A stretch of 64,000 bases of DNA from Pseudomonas kermanshahensis (GTDB lineage: Bacteria; Pseudomonadota; Gammaproteobacteria; Pseudomonadales; Pseudomonadaceae), in NCBI RefSeq assembly GCF_014269205.2, contig NZ_JABWRY020000001.1:3286001-3350000 (forward strand), in the 5' to 3' direction. Position 1 is the first letter of the stretch, and each line of letters opens with the position of its first letter. Below, one piece after another: positions 1 to 9,703 of the stretch. The notes below the pieces were generated by a model. It was not told the DNA's origin. It did no database searches and worked only from the letters and a program-made list of their open reading frames with translations. The translations under genes and the position numbers were made by a program.

Positions 1-3000
1 GCGATACGGTGTTCGAGCGCGTGGTGGAGCCCAGCTTCACCAGCATGCAGAAGTCGGTCATCGACGTCGCCCCGGGCGCCGGCACGACCACGGCCACCGT
101 CTCGGTGAGTTTCACCCAGGATGGCGGCGCGCCCGCCTACAACACCCACCTGACCGACCAGTTCCCCAATGGCAGCAACTACCAGGTGCAAAGCATCCTG
201 CTCAATGGCGTGGCGCTGGACCTGGGTAACCTGCCCAGCGGCATCAGCTTCAGCGATGGCAGCGGTATCGTCATGGACTTCGCACGGCTTGCGCCCAACG
301 ACGCGATCCAGGTGATCTACACCGTCACTCTACCCAACGTGACCATCGCCGACGACGCCGCCAGTTCCGCCGTGCTCACCTGGACCAGCCTGCCCACCGA
401 CTTTGAAACCAACGGGTGGGGCGGTTCGCTGCCCGCGGGTGCTGGCGCTGCCGACGGCGAGCGCACCGGCCAGGACGGCGCAACCGGCCTGAACAACTAC
501 ATCCTCAGCGATGGCGCCGGCATGGGCGTGATCCAGGGCACGCTGTGGGACGATACCCGCAGCGCTACGGACAACGTCAGCCCGGACGGGCCCGGGCTGG
601 ACGGCATCGGCGTCACCCTGACCTGGGCCGGTGACGACGGTCAGTTCGGCACCGCGGACGACCGCACGTTCAACACCGTTACCGCCAATGGCGGCCTCTA
701 CCAGTTCGCCCTGCTGCCCTCCGGCAGCTACCTGATCGCGGTGGCACAAGACCACCAAGTCAGCACCAACAACACCTTCCGGGTGCGTATCGACACCGAC
801 ACGGGCGCTGCGGCTACAGGCCTGGGCAGCATCAACCTGGCACTCGGCGAAGGCACAACCGGCACCGCCGACGCCGGCTACGTGCATGTGAACGAGGCGC
901 CGGTCAATACGGTGTCCGACCAGCACGGCCAGGAAGACACGGTATTGCACATCGGTGGCCTGGCCATCAGTGACGTGGACGTCAACGCCGGCACTGCCGA
1001 CGGCGTCATGACCATTACCCTGACCGTGGTACACGGGGTCATCTGGCAAACCGCCACCCCGCCGGAGGCCACAGCTACACCTCCTGCCGGCGTTGGACGC
1101 AGCCTGGTCCTTACCGGCACCTTGGCCGAACTGAACGTGTTGCTGAGCCAGCTGTATTACAAAGGCGACCAGGACTTCAACACCTTCCGCGACTCGGAAA
1201 CCCTGACCATGGTCACCAATGACCAGGGCAATTTCGGCGACGCACCGGTCAACGGCGACGGCGTGCCCGGGCAGAACCCGGTCGATGCGCTGACCGACAC
1301 CGACGTGATGAACATCATCATCGACCCGGTCAACGATGCCCCGATCGCCAACGCCGACCTGGCCATCGCCGTGGAAGCCGGTGGCTTCAACAACGCCGAC
1401 CCGGGCGTGAACCCCACCGGCAACGTGCTGGCCAACGACACCGATGTCGATATTCAGACCAACAATGACGTGCTTACCGTCACCCGCATCGCCAACAACA
1501 CCACCCCCGGTGGAGTCGCAGTGGCCGCCAATGGGGTCACGACCTTGCAAGGGCTGTACGGCACCTTGTCGATCACCGCCAGCGGCGGTTTCCAGTACAT
1601 CGTCGACAACGACAACCCTGAGGTGCAGGCACTGCGCACCGCCGGCAACTTCATCAGTGATTTCTTCGGCTATGACATCGTCGACATCGGCGGTTTGACC
1701 AGCAGCTCGGTGCTGCAGATCAATATCCATGGCGCCAACGACACCCCGGTGGCCCATGGCGATGTTGGCACCGCCATCGAAGCCGGAGGCACCAACAACG
1801 GCACCACGGGGCAGGATGCCACGGGCAATGTGCTGGACAACGACACCGACGTCGACTCAGTGGCCTTGGGCGAGACCAAGCAGGTCAGCGCGGTGCGCTT
1901 CGATGGGCTGGGCGGCGGCCGGATCATTCCGGTGGTCAGCGGCCAATCGAGCAGCGTGCTGGCCGACTTCGGCAGCTTGACCATCAACGCCGACGGCAGC
2001 TACCGCTACGTCATCGACAACAGCAACGCCGCGGTGCAGGCACTATCCCGAGGGCAGACTCTTGTCGAGCAGTTCACCTACCAGATGGTCGATGCTGGGG
2101 GCCTGAGTTCGGTGACCGTGCTGGTGATCACCATTCAGGGCGCCAACGATGCGCCGGTGGCCGTGGACGACCACGGCACCGCCAGCGCGGGTGCCAGCGA
2201 CGGCAGCACCGTGCCGGTCAACGCCAGCGGTAACGTGATCACCGGCGATGGCGGCGTGGGCGCCGACACGGACGTCGACAACTTCGACCAACCAACCGCG
2301 ACCCAGCTCAAGGTCGATGGCGTGCGCAGCGGCCTGGAAGTCACGGGCGGTACCCTTACGCCGATCGCCAACGGCGCACCTGCAACCCTCACTGGCACAG
2401 TCGCCCGCCTGGCTGACAGTAGCCTGATCAGCGGCGACTTCGGCCAGCTGCTTCTGAACGAAGACGGCAGCTACACCTTCGAGGTCAACAGCGCCGACCC
2501 GGCCATCCGAGCGCTAGCGGCCGGGCAAACCCTAGACGTGATCTTTACCTACCAGATCCACGACAGCGGCGGCCTGACCGACCAGGCGCAACTGGTGATC
2601 ACTGTCACCGGCGTCAACGACCCACCCGTGGTCAACCCGGTCACGGTCGATGCCATCGAGGCCGGTGGAGTGAACAACGCCCAGCCGGGCCTGGACCCAA
2701 GCGGCAGCATCCGCGGCGCGTATACTGACCCGGACGGCGATCCCCTGATCGTCAGCGCCGTGGTCAACCCCAACGGTGTCAACGGCACGCCAGGCCAAGC
2801 CCTGGCCGGCAACTACGGCAGCCTGGTGTTGGATGCCCAAGGCAACTACCGCTACGTGGTGGACAACAGCAACGCTGCGGTTCAGGCCCTGCGCACCGAT
2901 ACCGACCAACTGACCGAGGTGTTCCAGTACAGTGTCAGCGATGGCAACGGCAAAATCGTCACTGCCACCCTCACCGTCATCATTCACGGCCGCAACGACA

Positions 3001-5927
3001 CCCCTGTTGCGACCAGTGACGCCGCCACCGCCATCGAAGCCGGTGGCACCAGCAATGGCACGCCCGGGCAGGATGCCGCCGGCAACGTGCTGGATAACGA
3101 CACCGACGTCGATGCCGTGGCCCTGGGCGAAACCAAGCAAGTCAACGCAATCCGCTTCGATGGCGCCGGTGGCGGCCAACTGGTACCGGTGGCCAACGGC
3201 CAAGCGACCAGCGTGCCAGCCAGCTTCGGCAGCTTGACCATCAACGCCGACGGCAGCTACCGCTACGTCATCGACAACAGCAACGCTACCGTGCAGGCGC
3301 TCTCCCCAGGCCAAGCGCTGGTCGAGCAGTTCACTTACCAGGTGGTCGATACTGATGGCCTGACCGCCGTCACCGTGCTGGTGATCACCATTCAGGGCGC
3401 CAACGATGCGCCGGTGGCCGTCGACGACCACGGTACTGCCAGCGCGGGGGCTACCGATGGCAGCCCGGCGCCAGTAAACGCCAGCGGTAACGTAATCACT
3501 GGCGATGGCGGCGTGGGCGCCGACACGGACGTCGATAACCTTGACCAACCCACCGCCACCCAGCTCAAAGTCGATGGCGTACGCAGCGGCCTGGAAGTCA
3601 CGGACGGTACCCTTACGCCGGTCGCCAACGGCGCGCCGGCCACTATCACCGGTACGGTTGGCCGCCTGGCGGATAACAGCCTGATCAGTGGCAACTTCGG
3701 GCAGTTGATCCTCAATGAGGACGGCAGCTACACCTTCGAAGTCAACAGCGCCGACCCAACCCTCCTCGCTTTGACGGCTGGGCAGAACCTGGACGTGATC
3801 TTCACTTATCAGATTCATGACAGCGGTGGCCTGACCGATCAGGCGCAACTGGTGATCACCGTCACCGGCGTCAACGACCCGCCCGTGGTCAACCCGGTCA
3901 CAGTCGACGCCATCGAGGCCGGTGGGGTGAACAACGGCCAGCCGGGGCTCGACCCAAGCGGCAGCATCCGCAGCGCATATAGCGATCCGGACGGCGATAC
4001 CCTGACCGTCAGCACCGTGGTCAGCCCAAATGGCATCAATGGCACACCGGGCCAAGCACTGGCCGGCAACTACGGCAGCCTGGTGTTGGATGCCCAAGGC
4101 AACTACCGCTACGTGGTGGACAACAGCAACGCTGCGGTTCAGGCCCTGCGCACCGATACCGACCAACTGACCGAGGTGTTCCAGTACAGCGTCAGCGATG
4201 GCAACGGCAAAATCGTCACTGCCACCTTCACCGTCATCATCCACGGCCGCAACGACACCCCTGTTGCGACCAGTGACGCCGCCACCGCCATCGAAGCCGG
4301 TGGCACCAACAATGGCACGCCCGGGCAGGATGCCACCGGCAACGTGCTGGACAACGACACCGACGTCGACGCCGTGGCCCTGGGCGAAACCAAGCAGGTG
4401 AACGCGATCCGCTTCGATGGCACCGGGGGCGGACAACTGGTACCAGTGGCCAGCGGCCAAGCGACCTGCGTGCCAGCCAGCTTCGGCAGTTTGACCATCA
4501 ACGCCGACGGCAGCTACCGCTACGTCATCGACAACAGCAACGCCACCGTGCAGGCGCTTTCCCCAGGCCAAGCGCTGGTCGAGCAGTTCACTTACCAGGT
4601 GGTCGATACTGATGGCCTGACCGCCGTCACCGTGCTGGTGATCACCATTCAGGGCGCCAACGATGCGCCGGTGGCCGTCGACGACCACGGTACTGCCAGC
4701 GCGGGGGCTACCGATGGCAGCCCGGCGCCAGTAAACGCCAGCGGTAACGTGATCACTGGCGATGGCGGCGTCGGTGCCGACACGGACGTCGATAACCTTG
4801 ACCAACCCACCGCGACCCAGCTCAAGGTCGATGGCGTGCGCAGCGGCCTGGAAGTCACTGGTGGCACGCTTACCCCAGTGGCCAACGGCGCGCCGGCCAC
4901 TATCACCGGTACGGTTGGCCGCCTGGCGGATAACAGCCTGATCAGTGGCAACTTCGGGCAGTTGATCCTCAATGAGGACGGCAGCTACACCTTCGAGGTC
5001 AACAGCGCCGACCCAACCCTCCTTGCTTTAACGGCTGGGCAGAGCCTGGACGTGATCTTTACCTATCAGATCCACGACAGCGGTGGCCTGACCGATCAAG
5101 CGCAGTTGGTGATCACCGTCACCGGCGTCAACGACCCCCCCGTGGTCAATCCGGTCACGGTCGATGCCATCGAGGCCGGTGGGGTGAACAACGGCCAGCC
5201 GGGGCTCGACCCGAGCGGCAGCATCCGCAGCGCATATAGCGATCCGGACGGCGATACCCTGACCGTCAGCACCGTGGTCAGCCCAACAACCGGGCCAAGC
5301 ACTGGCCGGCAACTACGGCAGCCTGGTGTTGGATGCCCAAGGCAACTACCGCTACGTGGTGGACAACAGCAACGCTGCGGTTCAGGCCCTGCGCACCGAT
5401 ACCGACCAACTGACCGAGGTGTTCCAGTACAGCGTCAGCGATGGCAACGGCAAAATCGTCACTGCCACCTTCACCGTCATCATCCACGGCCGCAACGACA
5501 CCCTGTTGCGACCAACGCCGCCACCGGCCGGCAACTACGCCCGCAGCCTGGCAACGTGCTGGACAACGACACCGACGTCGACGGCAACGAAACCAACCGC
5601 GATCCGCGATGGCACCGGGGGCGGACAACAGGTACCAACGGCTGCGGTTGCCAGCCAGCAGACGGCCGCGACAACAGCAACGCCACCGTGCAGGCGCTTT
5701 CCCCAGGCCAAGCGCTGGTCGAGCAGTTCACCTATCAGGTGGTCGATACCGACGGCCTGACCGCTGTCACCGTGCTGGTGATCACCATTCAGGGCGCCAA
5801 CGATGCGCCGGTGGCCGTCGACGACCACGGTACTGCCAGCGCGGGGGCTACCGATGGCAGCCCGGCGCCAGTAAACACCAGCGGTAACGTAATCACTGGC
5901 GATGGCGGCGTCACCGGACGTCGATAA
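1..5927 (+). CDS. VCBS-repeat giant adhesin, N-terminal side (5' end outside window, 3' end broken)
   Basis: Large secreted surface protein, probably a biofilm or adhesion factor exported by a type I system. The frame is open to the left edge, so the true start lies upstream. Residues about 175-265 (counted from base 9) look like an SdrD B-like fold (G-T-L-W-D-D, then G-L-Y-Q-F and L-P-S-G-S-Y). From about residue 440 the protein is tandem VCBS/cadherin-like modules with recurring NDxPVA, NVLxNDTDVD, GSYxYxVDN and FTYQ motifs. From base 1734 the modules form 419-residue super-repeats. After about base 5285 small deletions shift the frame, and the reading frame ends at 5927 in residues unlike the repeat. 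The same protein resumes at 6429. In an intact genome the two halves would very probably be one gene. Family call is firm; the ligand is unknown. Confidence 0.85.
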   Translation, partial: DTVFERVVEPSFTSMQKSVIDVAPGAGTTTATVSVSFTQDGGAPAYNTHLTDQFPNGSNYQVQSILLNGVALDLGNLPSGISFSDGSGIVMDFARLAPNDAIQVIYTVTLPNVTIADDAASSAVLTWTSLPTDFETNGWGGSLPAGAGAADGERTGQDGATGLNNYILSDGAGMGVIQGTLWDDTRSATDNVSPDGPGLDGIGVTLTWAGDDGQFGTADDRTFNTVTANGGLYQFALLPSGSYLIAVAQDHQVSTNNTFRVRIDTDTGAAATGLGSINLALGEGTTGTADAGYVHVNEAPVNTVSDQHGQEDTVLHIGGLAISDVDVNAGTADGVMTITLTVVHGVIWQTATPPEATATPPAGVGRSLVLTGTLAELNVLLSQLYYKGDQDFNTFRDSETLTMVTNDQGNFGDAPVNGDGVPGQNPVDALTDTDVMNIIIDPVNDAPIANADLAIAVEAGGFNNADPGVNPTGNVLANDTDVDIQTNNDVLTVTRIANNTTPGGVAVAANGVTTLQGLYGTLSITASGGFQYIVDNDNPEVQALRTAGNFISDFFGYDIVDIGGLTSSSVLQINIHGANDTPVAHGDVGTAIEAGGTNNGTTGQDATGNVLDNDTDVDSVALGETKQVSAVRFDGLGGGRIIPVVSGQSSSVLADFGSLTINADGSYRYVIDNSNAAVQALSRGQTLVEQFTYQMVDAGGLSSVTVLVITIQGANDAPVAVDDHGTASAGASDGSTVPVNASGNVITGDGGVGADTDVDNFDQPTATQLKVDGVRSGLEVTGGTLTPIANGAPATLTGTVARLADSSLISGDFGQLLLNEDGSYTFEVNSADPAIRALAAGQTLDVIFTYQIHDSGGLTDQAQLVITVTGVNDPPVVNPVTVDAIEAGGVNNAQPGLDPSGSIRGAYTDPDGDPLIVSAVVNPNGVNGTPGQALAGNYGSLVLDAQGNYRYVVDNSNAAVQALRTDTDQLTEVFQYSVSDGNGKIVTATLTVIIHGRNDTPVATSDAATAIEAGGTSNGTPGQDAAGNVLDNDTDVDAVALGETKQVNAIRFDGAGGGQLVPVANGQATSVPASFGSLTINADGSYRYVIDNSNATVQALSPGQALVEQFTYQVVDTDGLTAVTVLVITIQGANDAPVAVDDHGTASAGATDGSPAPVNASGNVITGDGGVGADTDVDNLDQPTATQLKVDGVRSGLEVTDGTLTPVANGAPATITGTVGRLADNSLISGNFGQLILNEDGSYTFEVNSADPTLLALTAGQNLDVIFTYQIHDSGGLTDQAQLVITVTGVNDPPVVNPVTVDAIEAGGVNNGQPGLDPSGSIRSAYSDPDGDTLTVSTVVSPNGINGTPGQALAGNYGSLVLDAQGNYRYVVDNSNAAVQALRTDTDQLTEVFQYSVSDGNGKIVTATFTVIIHGRNDTPVATSDAATAIEAGGTNNGTPGQDATGNVLDNDTDVDAVALGETKQVNAIRFDGTGGGQLVPVASGQATCVPASFGSLTINADGSYRYVIDNSNATVQALSPGQALVEQFTYQVVDTDGLTAVTVLVITIQGANDAPVAVDDHGTASAGATDGSPAPVNASGNVITGDGGVGADTDVDNLDQPTATQLKVDGVRSGLEVTGGTLTPVANGAPATITGTVGRLADNSLISGNFGQLILNEDGSYTFEVNSADPTLLALTAGQSLDVIFTYQIHDSGGLTDQAQLVITVTGVNDPPVVNPVTVDAIEAGGVNNGQPGLDPSGSIRSAYSDPDGDTLTVSTVVSPTTGPSTGRQLRQPGVGCPRQLPLRGGQQQRCGSGPAHRYRPTDRGVPVQRQRWQRQNRHCHLHRHHPRPQRHPVATNAATGRQLRPQPGNVLDNDTDVDGNETNRDPRWHRGRTTGTNGCGCQPADGRDNSNATVQALSPGQALVEQFTYQVVDTDGLTAVTVLVITIQGANDAPVAVDDHGTASAGATDGSPAPVNTSGNVITGDGGVTGRR
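1734..5504 (+). repeat. Three tandem copies of a 1,257-bp super-repeat
   Basis: Equivalent positions recur exactly 1,257 bp apart: 1737, 2994 and 4251 for the start of a module, and about 1981, 3238 and 4495 for a second landmark. Each unit encodes 419 residues, made of three different VCBS-type modules in the order A (IEAGGTNN type), B (ASAGA-DGS type) and C (IEAGGVNN type). Units 2 and 3 are almost identical at DNA level; unit 1 is more diverged. Unit 3 decays after 5285. Further B and C modules follow at 6440-7244. Confidence 0.9.
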
Positions 5928-6428
5928 CATCCATGGCCGCAACGTGCGCAGCGACCCCACTGGTGGCGCTTACCCCAGTGAATCGGTACGATGACAACGC
6001 CATTGATCCTCAATGGGACCGAAGCAACGGGCGGCACAGCGTGCTTTACAACGCCTGACCAGGGCACGCAACGCTCGACGCCATCGAGGCCGGTGGGGTG
6101 AACAACGGCCCCAGCCTGGCTCGAAAGCGCAAGCAACCCATCCGACGTTGATGCTGGCGACAATGCCTGACAGTCGATGGCATCCACTTCGGCAGTCCCA
6201 CGGCAGCTACCGCTACGTCATCGACGCAACGCCACGGCAGGTGTCCAGGCCACGCTGGTCGAGGCACCATCGTACACACCCTGAGCGATCGACCGACGGC
6301 AGCACCCTCGGCGGCCAGGTCAGTGCCAAGCGACCAACTGGTGACCTCATTCACAGCCTGATGCAGCCGGTGGCCGTCGACGAGCACGGCGAAACGTTCA
6401 CCTAGCATGCGACACCGGGCTGGCGCAG
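5285..6428 (+). other. Scrambled repeat segment inside the adhesin gene
   Basis: This stretch keeps the order of the super-repeat but lacks many short pieces, usually joined at short shared words. Compared with the copy at 4022, 14 bases are lost near 5287 and single-base and longer losses follow. The block resuming at 6451 repeats the block at 5866 only 585 bp later, where a full unit would be 1,257 bp. Words unique to the later module at 7245-7600 (such as GATGACAACGCCATT and GAAACGTTCACCTA) also appear here, at about 5990 and 6391, mixed with super-repeat words. A chimeric consensus from collapsed repeats is the simplest reading; true recombinational decay is the alternative. Confidence 0.75.
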
Positions 6429-9400
6429 ATGATCACCATCGGCAGCCCGGCGCCAGTAAACACCAGCGGTAACGTAATCACTGGCGATGGCGGCGTGGGC
6501 GCCGACACGGACGTCGATAACCTTGACCAACCCACCGCGACCCAGCTCAAGGTCGATGGCGTGCGCAGCGGCCTGGAAGTCACTGGTGGCACGCTTACCC
6601 CAGTGGCCAACGGCGCGCCGGCCACTATCACCGGTACGGTTGGCCGCCTGGCCGACAACAGCCTGATCAGTGGCAACTTCGGGCAGTTGATCCTCAATGA
6701 GGACGGCAGCTACACCTTCGAAGTCAACAGCGCCGACCCAACCCTCCTTGCTTTGACGGCTGGGCAGAGCCTGGACGTGATCTTTACCTATCAGATTCAC
6801 GACAGCGGTGGCCTGACCGATCAGGCGCAACTGGTGATCACTGTCACCGGCGTCAACGACCCACCCGTGGTCAACCCGGTCACGGTCGACGCCATCGAGG
6901 CCGGTGGGGTGAACAACGGCCAGCCGGGGCTCGACCCAAGCGGCAGCATCCGCAGCGCGTATACCGACCCCGATGGCGACACCCTGATCGTCAGCGCCGT
7001 GGTCAACCCAAATGGCATCAATGGCACACCGGGCCAAGCACTGGCCGGCAACTACGGCAGCCTGGTGTTGGATGCCCAAGGCAACTACCGCTACGTGGTG
7101 GACAACAGCAACGCTGCGGTCCAGGCCCTGCGCACCGATGCCGACCAACTGACCGAGGTGTTCCAGTACAGCGTCAGCGATGGCAACGGCAAAGTCGTCA
7201 CGGCCACCTTCACCGTGGTCATACATGGCCGCAACGACACCCCCGTCGCAGCCGATGACAACGCCATTGCCATCGAAGCGGGCGGCACCAATAACACAAC
7301 GCCTGGCCAGCAGGGCAGCGGCAACGCGTTGAGCAACGACAGCGACGTCGATGCTGGCGACAGCAAGACAGTCGATGGCATCTACTTGGGCACCCTCGCC
7401 GCGGGCGGCACGTTCATTGAGGTGTCTGCGGGCCCGACCCTGGTAGCCGGCACCTACGGCACCCTGAGCATCGATGCCAACGGCAACTACGTCTACACCG
7501 TCAACGACAGCCTGGCCACCGTGCAGGCGCTCAAGGCCGGCGAGCAACTGCGCGAAACGTTCACCTACCGCATGCACGACACCGACGGCGCCGCCGCCCA
7601 AGCGCAGATCAACATCACCCTCGAAGGCCGCTACGACACCCCAGTGGCCCACGACGACTTCGCCTACGCCGTGGCGGTGGACGACGATGGCAGCGGCGGG
7701 CGCAACCCCACCGGCAATGTGCTGAACAACGACACCGATGTCGATGCCAACGACAGCAAAGTGGTCACCGCCGTGGGCCTGGGCGAAGAAAGCAACAACC
7801 CGTCCCTCGACCCGTTGACCGGCAGCGCCACCGTCACCACAAACTACGGCACCCTCACCCTCAACGCCGACGGCAGCTACCGCTTCGTGGTCAACTCCAA
7901 CGACCCCGACATCATTGCCCTCGGCCCGCTGGGCTTCGTCATCCAGCGCTATACCTACCAAGTCACCGACGGCGGCGGGCTGAGTGATACCGCGACCTTA
8001 ACCGTCTTCATCCGCGGCGAAAACCAGCCGCCGATTGCCGGCCCCGACCAGGGCTTGGCCGTCGAGGCCGGCGGCGTCGACAACACCCTCCCGGGCAGCA
8101 ACCCCAGCGGCAACGTGATGGACAATGACAGCGACCCGGACACCGTCAACATCCTGTTCCCGGAAACCCTCGAAGTGCTGGCGTTCTGGAGTGGCGACGG
8201 CCCGCTGCCGGGCAATGCCAGCCTGGTCGGGCAAACCCTGCGCGGCCAGTATGGCGACCTCACGCTCAATGGCGACGGCACCTGGCGCTACGTGCTGGAC
8301 AACAGCCTGCAGGCCGTTCAGCAACTGCGCGCCAGCGGCCAGACCCTGGTAGACAACTTCACCTACCTGCTGGCCGACTTCTGGGGCGGCACTGCCAACG
8401 GCCTGCTGACCATCACCATCGACGGCCGCAACGATTACCCCGTGGCCAACGACGACACCGCTATCGCAGTGGAGGCCGGCGGCGTGAACAACGGCACGGC
8501 TGGCGTCGACCCCCGCGGCAACGTGCTGGATAACGACACCGATGTCGACGGCGTGCAGTACGGCGAGACCAAGACGGTGCTGCAATACACCGGCGAAAAT
8601 GGCCAGACCGCGTCTGCCGGGCAGGTGCTGCAGGGTCTCTATGGCACGCTGCTGATCACTGCCGACGGCAGCTACCAATATATCGTCGACAATACCAACC
8701 CCACCGTGCAGGCCATGCGCAGCGCCGGCGAATCGCTGCGGGAGGTGTTCACCTACCGCATGCGCGACACTGCAGGCATCACTGCCGATGCCCGCCTGAC
8801 CGTGACCATCCAGGGCGCCAACGACAACCCGGTGGCCCGCGACGACAGCAACACCGCCAGCGATCAGGTGCCGGCACCGCACACCAGCGGTAACGTGCTG
8901 CCCAATGACAGCGATGTAGACGGCGGCGACGGGCTGAGCGTGACCGGCATCCGCAGCGGCCAAGAGGCCGGTAGCGGCAATGTCGGCGTCATCGGCCAGC
9001 CCATCAAAGGCCAGTACGGCACTCTGGTGCTGAACGCCGATGGCAGCTACACCTACACCATCGACCTGAGCAACCGCGACGTGCTGGCGGCGGCCGGCCT
9101 GGGGCAGGTACTCAAGGACTACTTCACCTACACGCTCAGCGACCTGGCAGGAGCCACCGACCAGGCCCAGTTGACCATCACCCTGGATATCTCCACCCCT
9201 TACATCCCGCCAGGGCCATACGTGGACCGCGACAGCCACGCCGGGCTGTCGTCGCAGCCACTGCCAGACGTGACCCCAGCGATTTTCGTCGCACCGGTAG
9301 TGGAGCGGGTCGAAGAAACCTTGACGCTGTCCGCCTGGGGCGCCGACGGCAGCGATGTGCGCCTGTTCGCTACGCCCGAAATCGAAAGCCAGTCGCTTGG

Positions 9401-9665
9401 CAGCCAACTTGGCCAGGTCCATGGCCAGTTCGTTGCCCGCGCAGTGGCCGAGAGCCGGCGCGGCAGCGCGCAGGACCAGAACTGGGTCGACGGCCGCCAC
9501 GGCGTCATCAGCCTGACCGCCGATGGCCTGCTGCCGGACCCTTCGCTGTGGGCACCGGTGCCCACTGACATGGTGGCGCCACCGGAGCAACCGCCACAGC
9601 CTGCGCGCGGCTTCCGTGCGCAATTGCGCGAAGCCGCCCAACGCCGCGGCAGCAATGCCCCATGA
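6429..9665 (+). CDS. VCBS-repeat giant adhesin, C-terminal side
   Basis: Continuation of the adhesin. It has B and C super-repeat modules first, then five or so more divergent VCBS-type modules (IEAGGTNN, VEAGGVDN, VEAGGVNN starts; GSYxYxVDN and FTYRMxD cores) to about residue 920. The last 150 residues are different: a proline-containing segment (YIPPGPYVDRD), a low-repeat region and a basic tail ending RRGSNAP. I see no RTX nonapeptide array, so the secretion signal would have to lie in this unusual tail. The apparent start at 6429 is only where the frame reopens after the scrambled segment; it is not a believable natural start. The stop overlaps an ATG in ATGA, and the next gene is a TolC-family protein, which supports type I export. 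Confidence 0.8.
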   Translation: MITIGSPAPVNTSGNVITGDGGVGADTDVDNLDQPTATQLKVDGVRSGLEVTGGTLTPVANGAPATITGTVGRLADNSLISGNFGQLILNEDGSYTFEVNSADPTLLALTAGQSLDVIFTYQIHDSGGLTDQAQLVITVTGVNDPPVVNPVTVDAIEAGGVNNGQPGLDPSGSIRSAYTDPDGDTLIVSAVVNPNGINGTPGQALAGNYGSLVLDAQGNYRYVVDNSNAAVQALRTDADQLTEVFQYSVSDGNGKVVTATFTVVIHGRNDTPVAADDNAIAIEAGGTNNTTPGQQGSGNALSNDSDVDAGDSKTVDGIYLGTLAAGGTFIEVSAGPTLVAGTYGTLSIDANGNYVYTVNDSLATVQALKAGEQLRETFTYRMHDTDGAAAQAQINITLEGRYDTPVAHDDFAYAVAVDDDGSGGRNPTGNVLNNDTDVDANDSKVVTAVGLGEESNNPSLDPLTGSATVTTNYGTLTLNADGSYRFVVNSNDPDIIALGPLGFVIQRYTYQVTDGGGLSDTATLTVFIRGENQPPIAGPDQGLAVEAGGVDNTLPGSNPSGNVMDNDSDPDTVNILFPETLEVLAFWSGDGPLPGNASLVGQTLRGQYGDLTLNGDGTWRYVLDNSLQAVQQLRASGQTLVDNFTYLLADFWGGTANGLLTITIDGRNDYPVANDDTAIAVEAGGVNNGTAGVDPRGNVLDNDTDVDGVQYGETKTVLQYTGENGQTASAGQVLQGLYGTLLITADGSYQYIVDNTNPTVQAMRSAGESLREVFTYRMRDTAGITADARLTVTIQGANDNPVARDDSNTASDQVPAPHTSGNVLPNDSDVDGGDGLSVTGIRSGQEAGSGNVGVIGQPIKGQYGTLVLNADGSYTYTIDLSNRDVLAAAGLGQVLKDYFTYTLSDLAGATDQAQLTITLDISTPYIPPGPYVDRDSHAGLSSQPLPDVTPAIFVAPVVERVEETLTLSAWGADGSDVRLFATPEIESQSLGSQLGQVHGQFVARAVAESRRGSAQDQNWVDGRHGVISLTADGLLPDPSLWAPVPTDMVAPPEQPPQPARGFRAQLREAAQRRGSNAP

Positions 9666-9703
9666 AGCTGATGCCTATTTCACGGAAGGATCAAGGACTG
9701 CCT

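Noticed and set aside
1734..5504. Regular repeats suggesting a CRISPR-like or satellite array
   Set aside because: The repeat units are long, fully coding and encode VCBS modules.
330..9641. Very long open frames on the minus strand opposite the adhesin (for example 2532-4805 and 7998-9641)
   Set aside because: They repeat with the same 1,257-bp period as the adhesin, have odd Val/His/Gly/Asp composition and no ribosome sites; they are frames mirrored by biased codon use.
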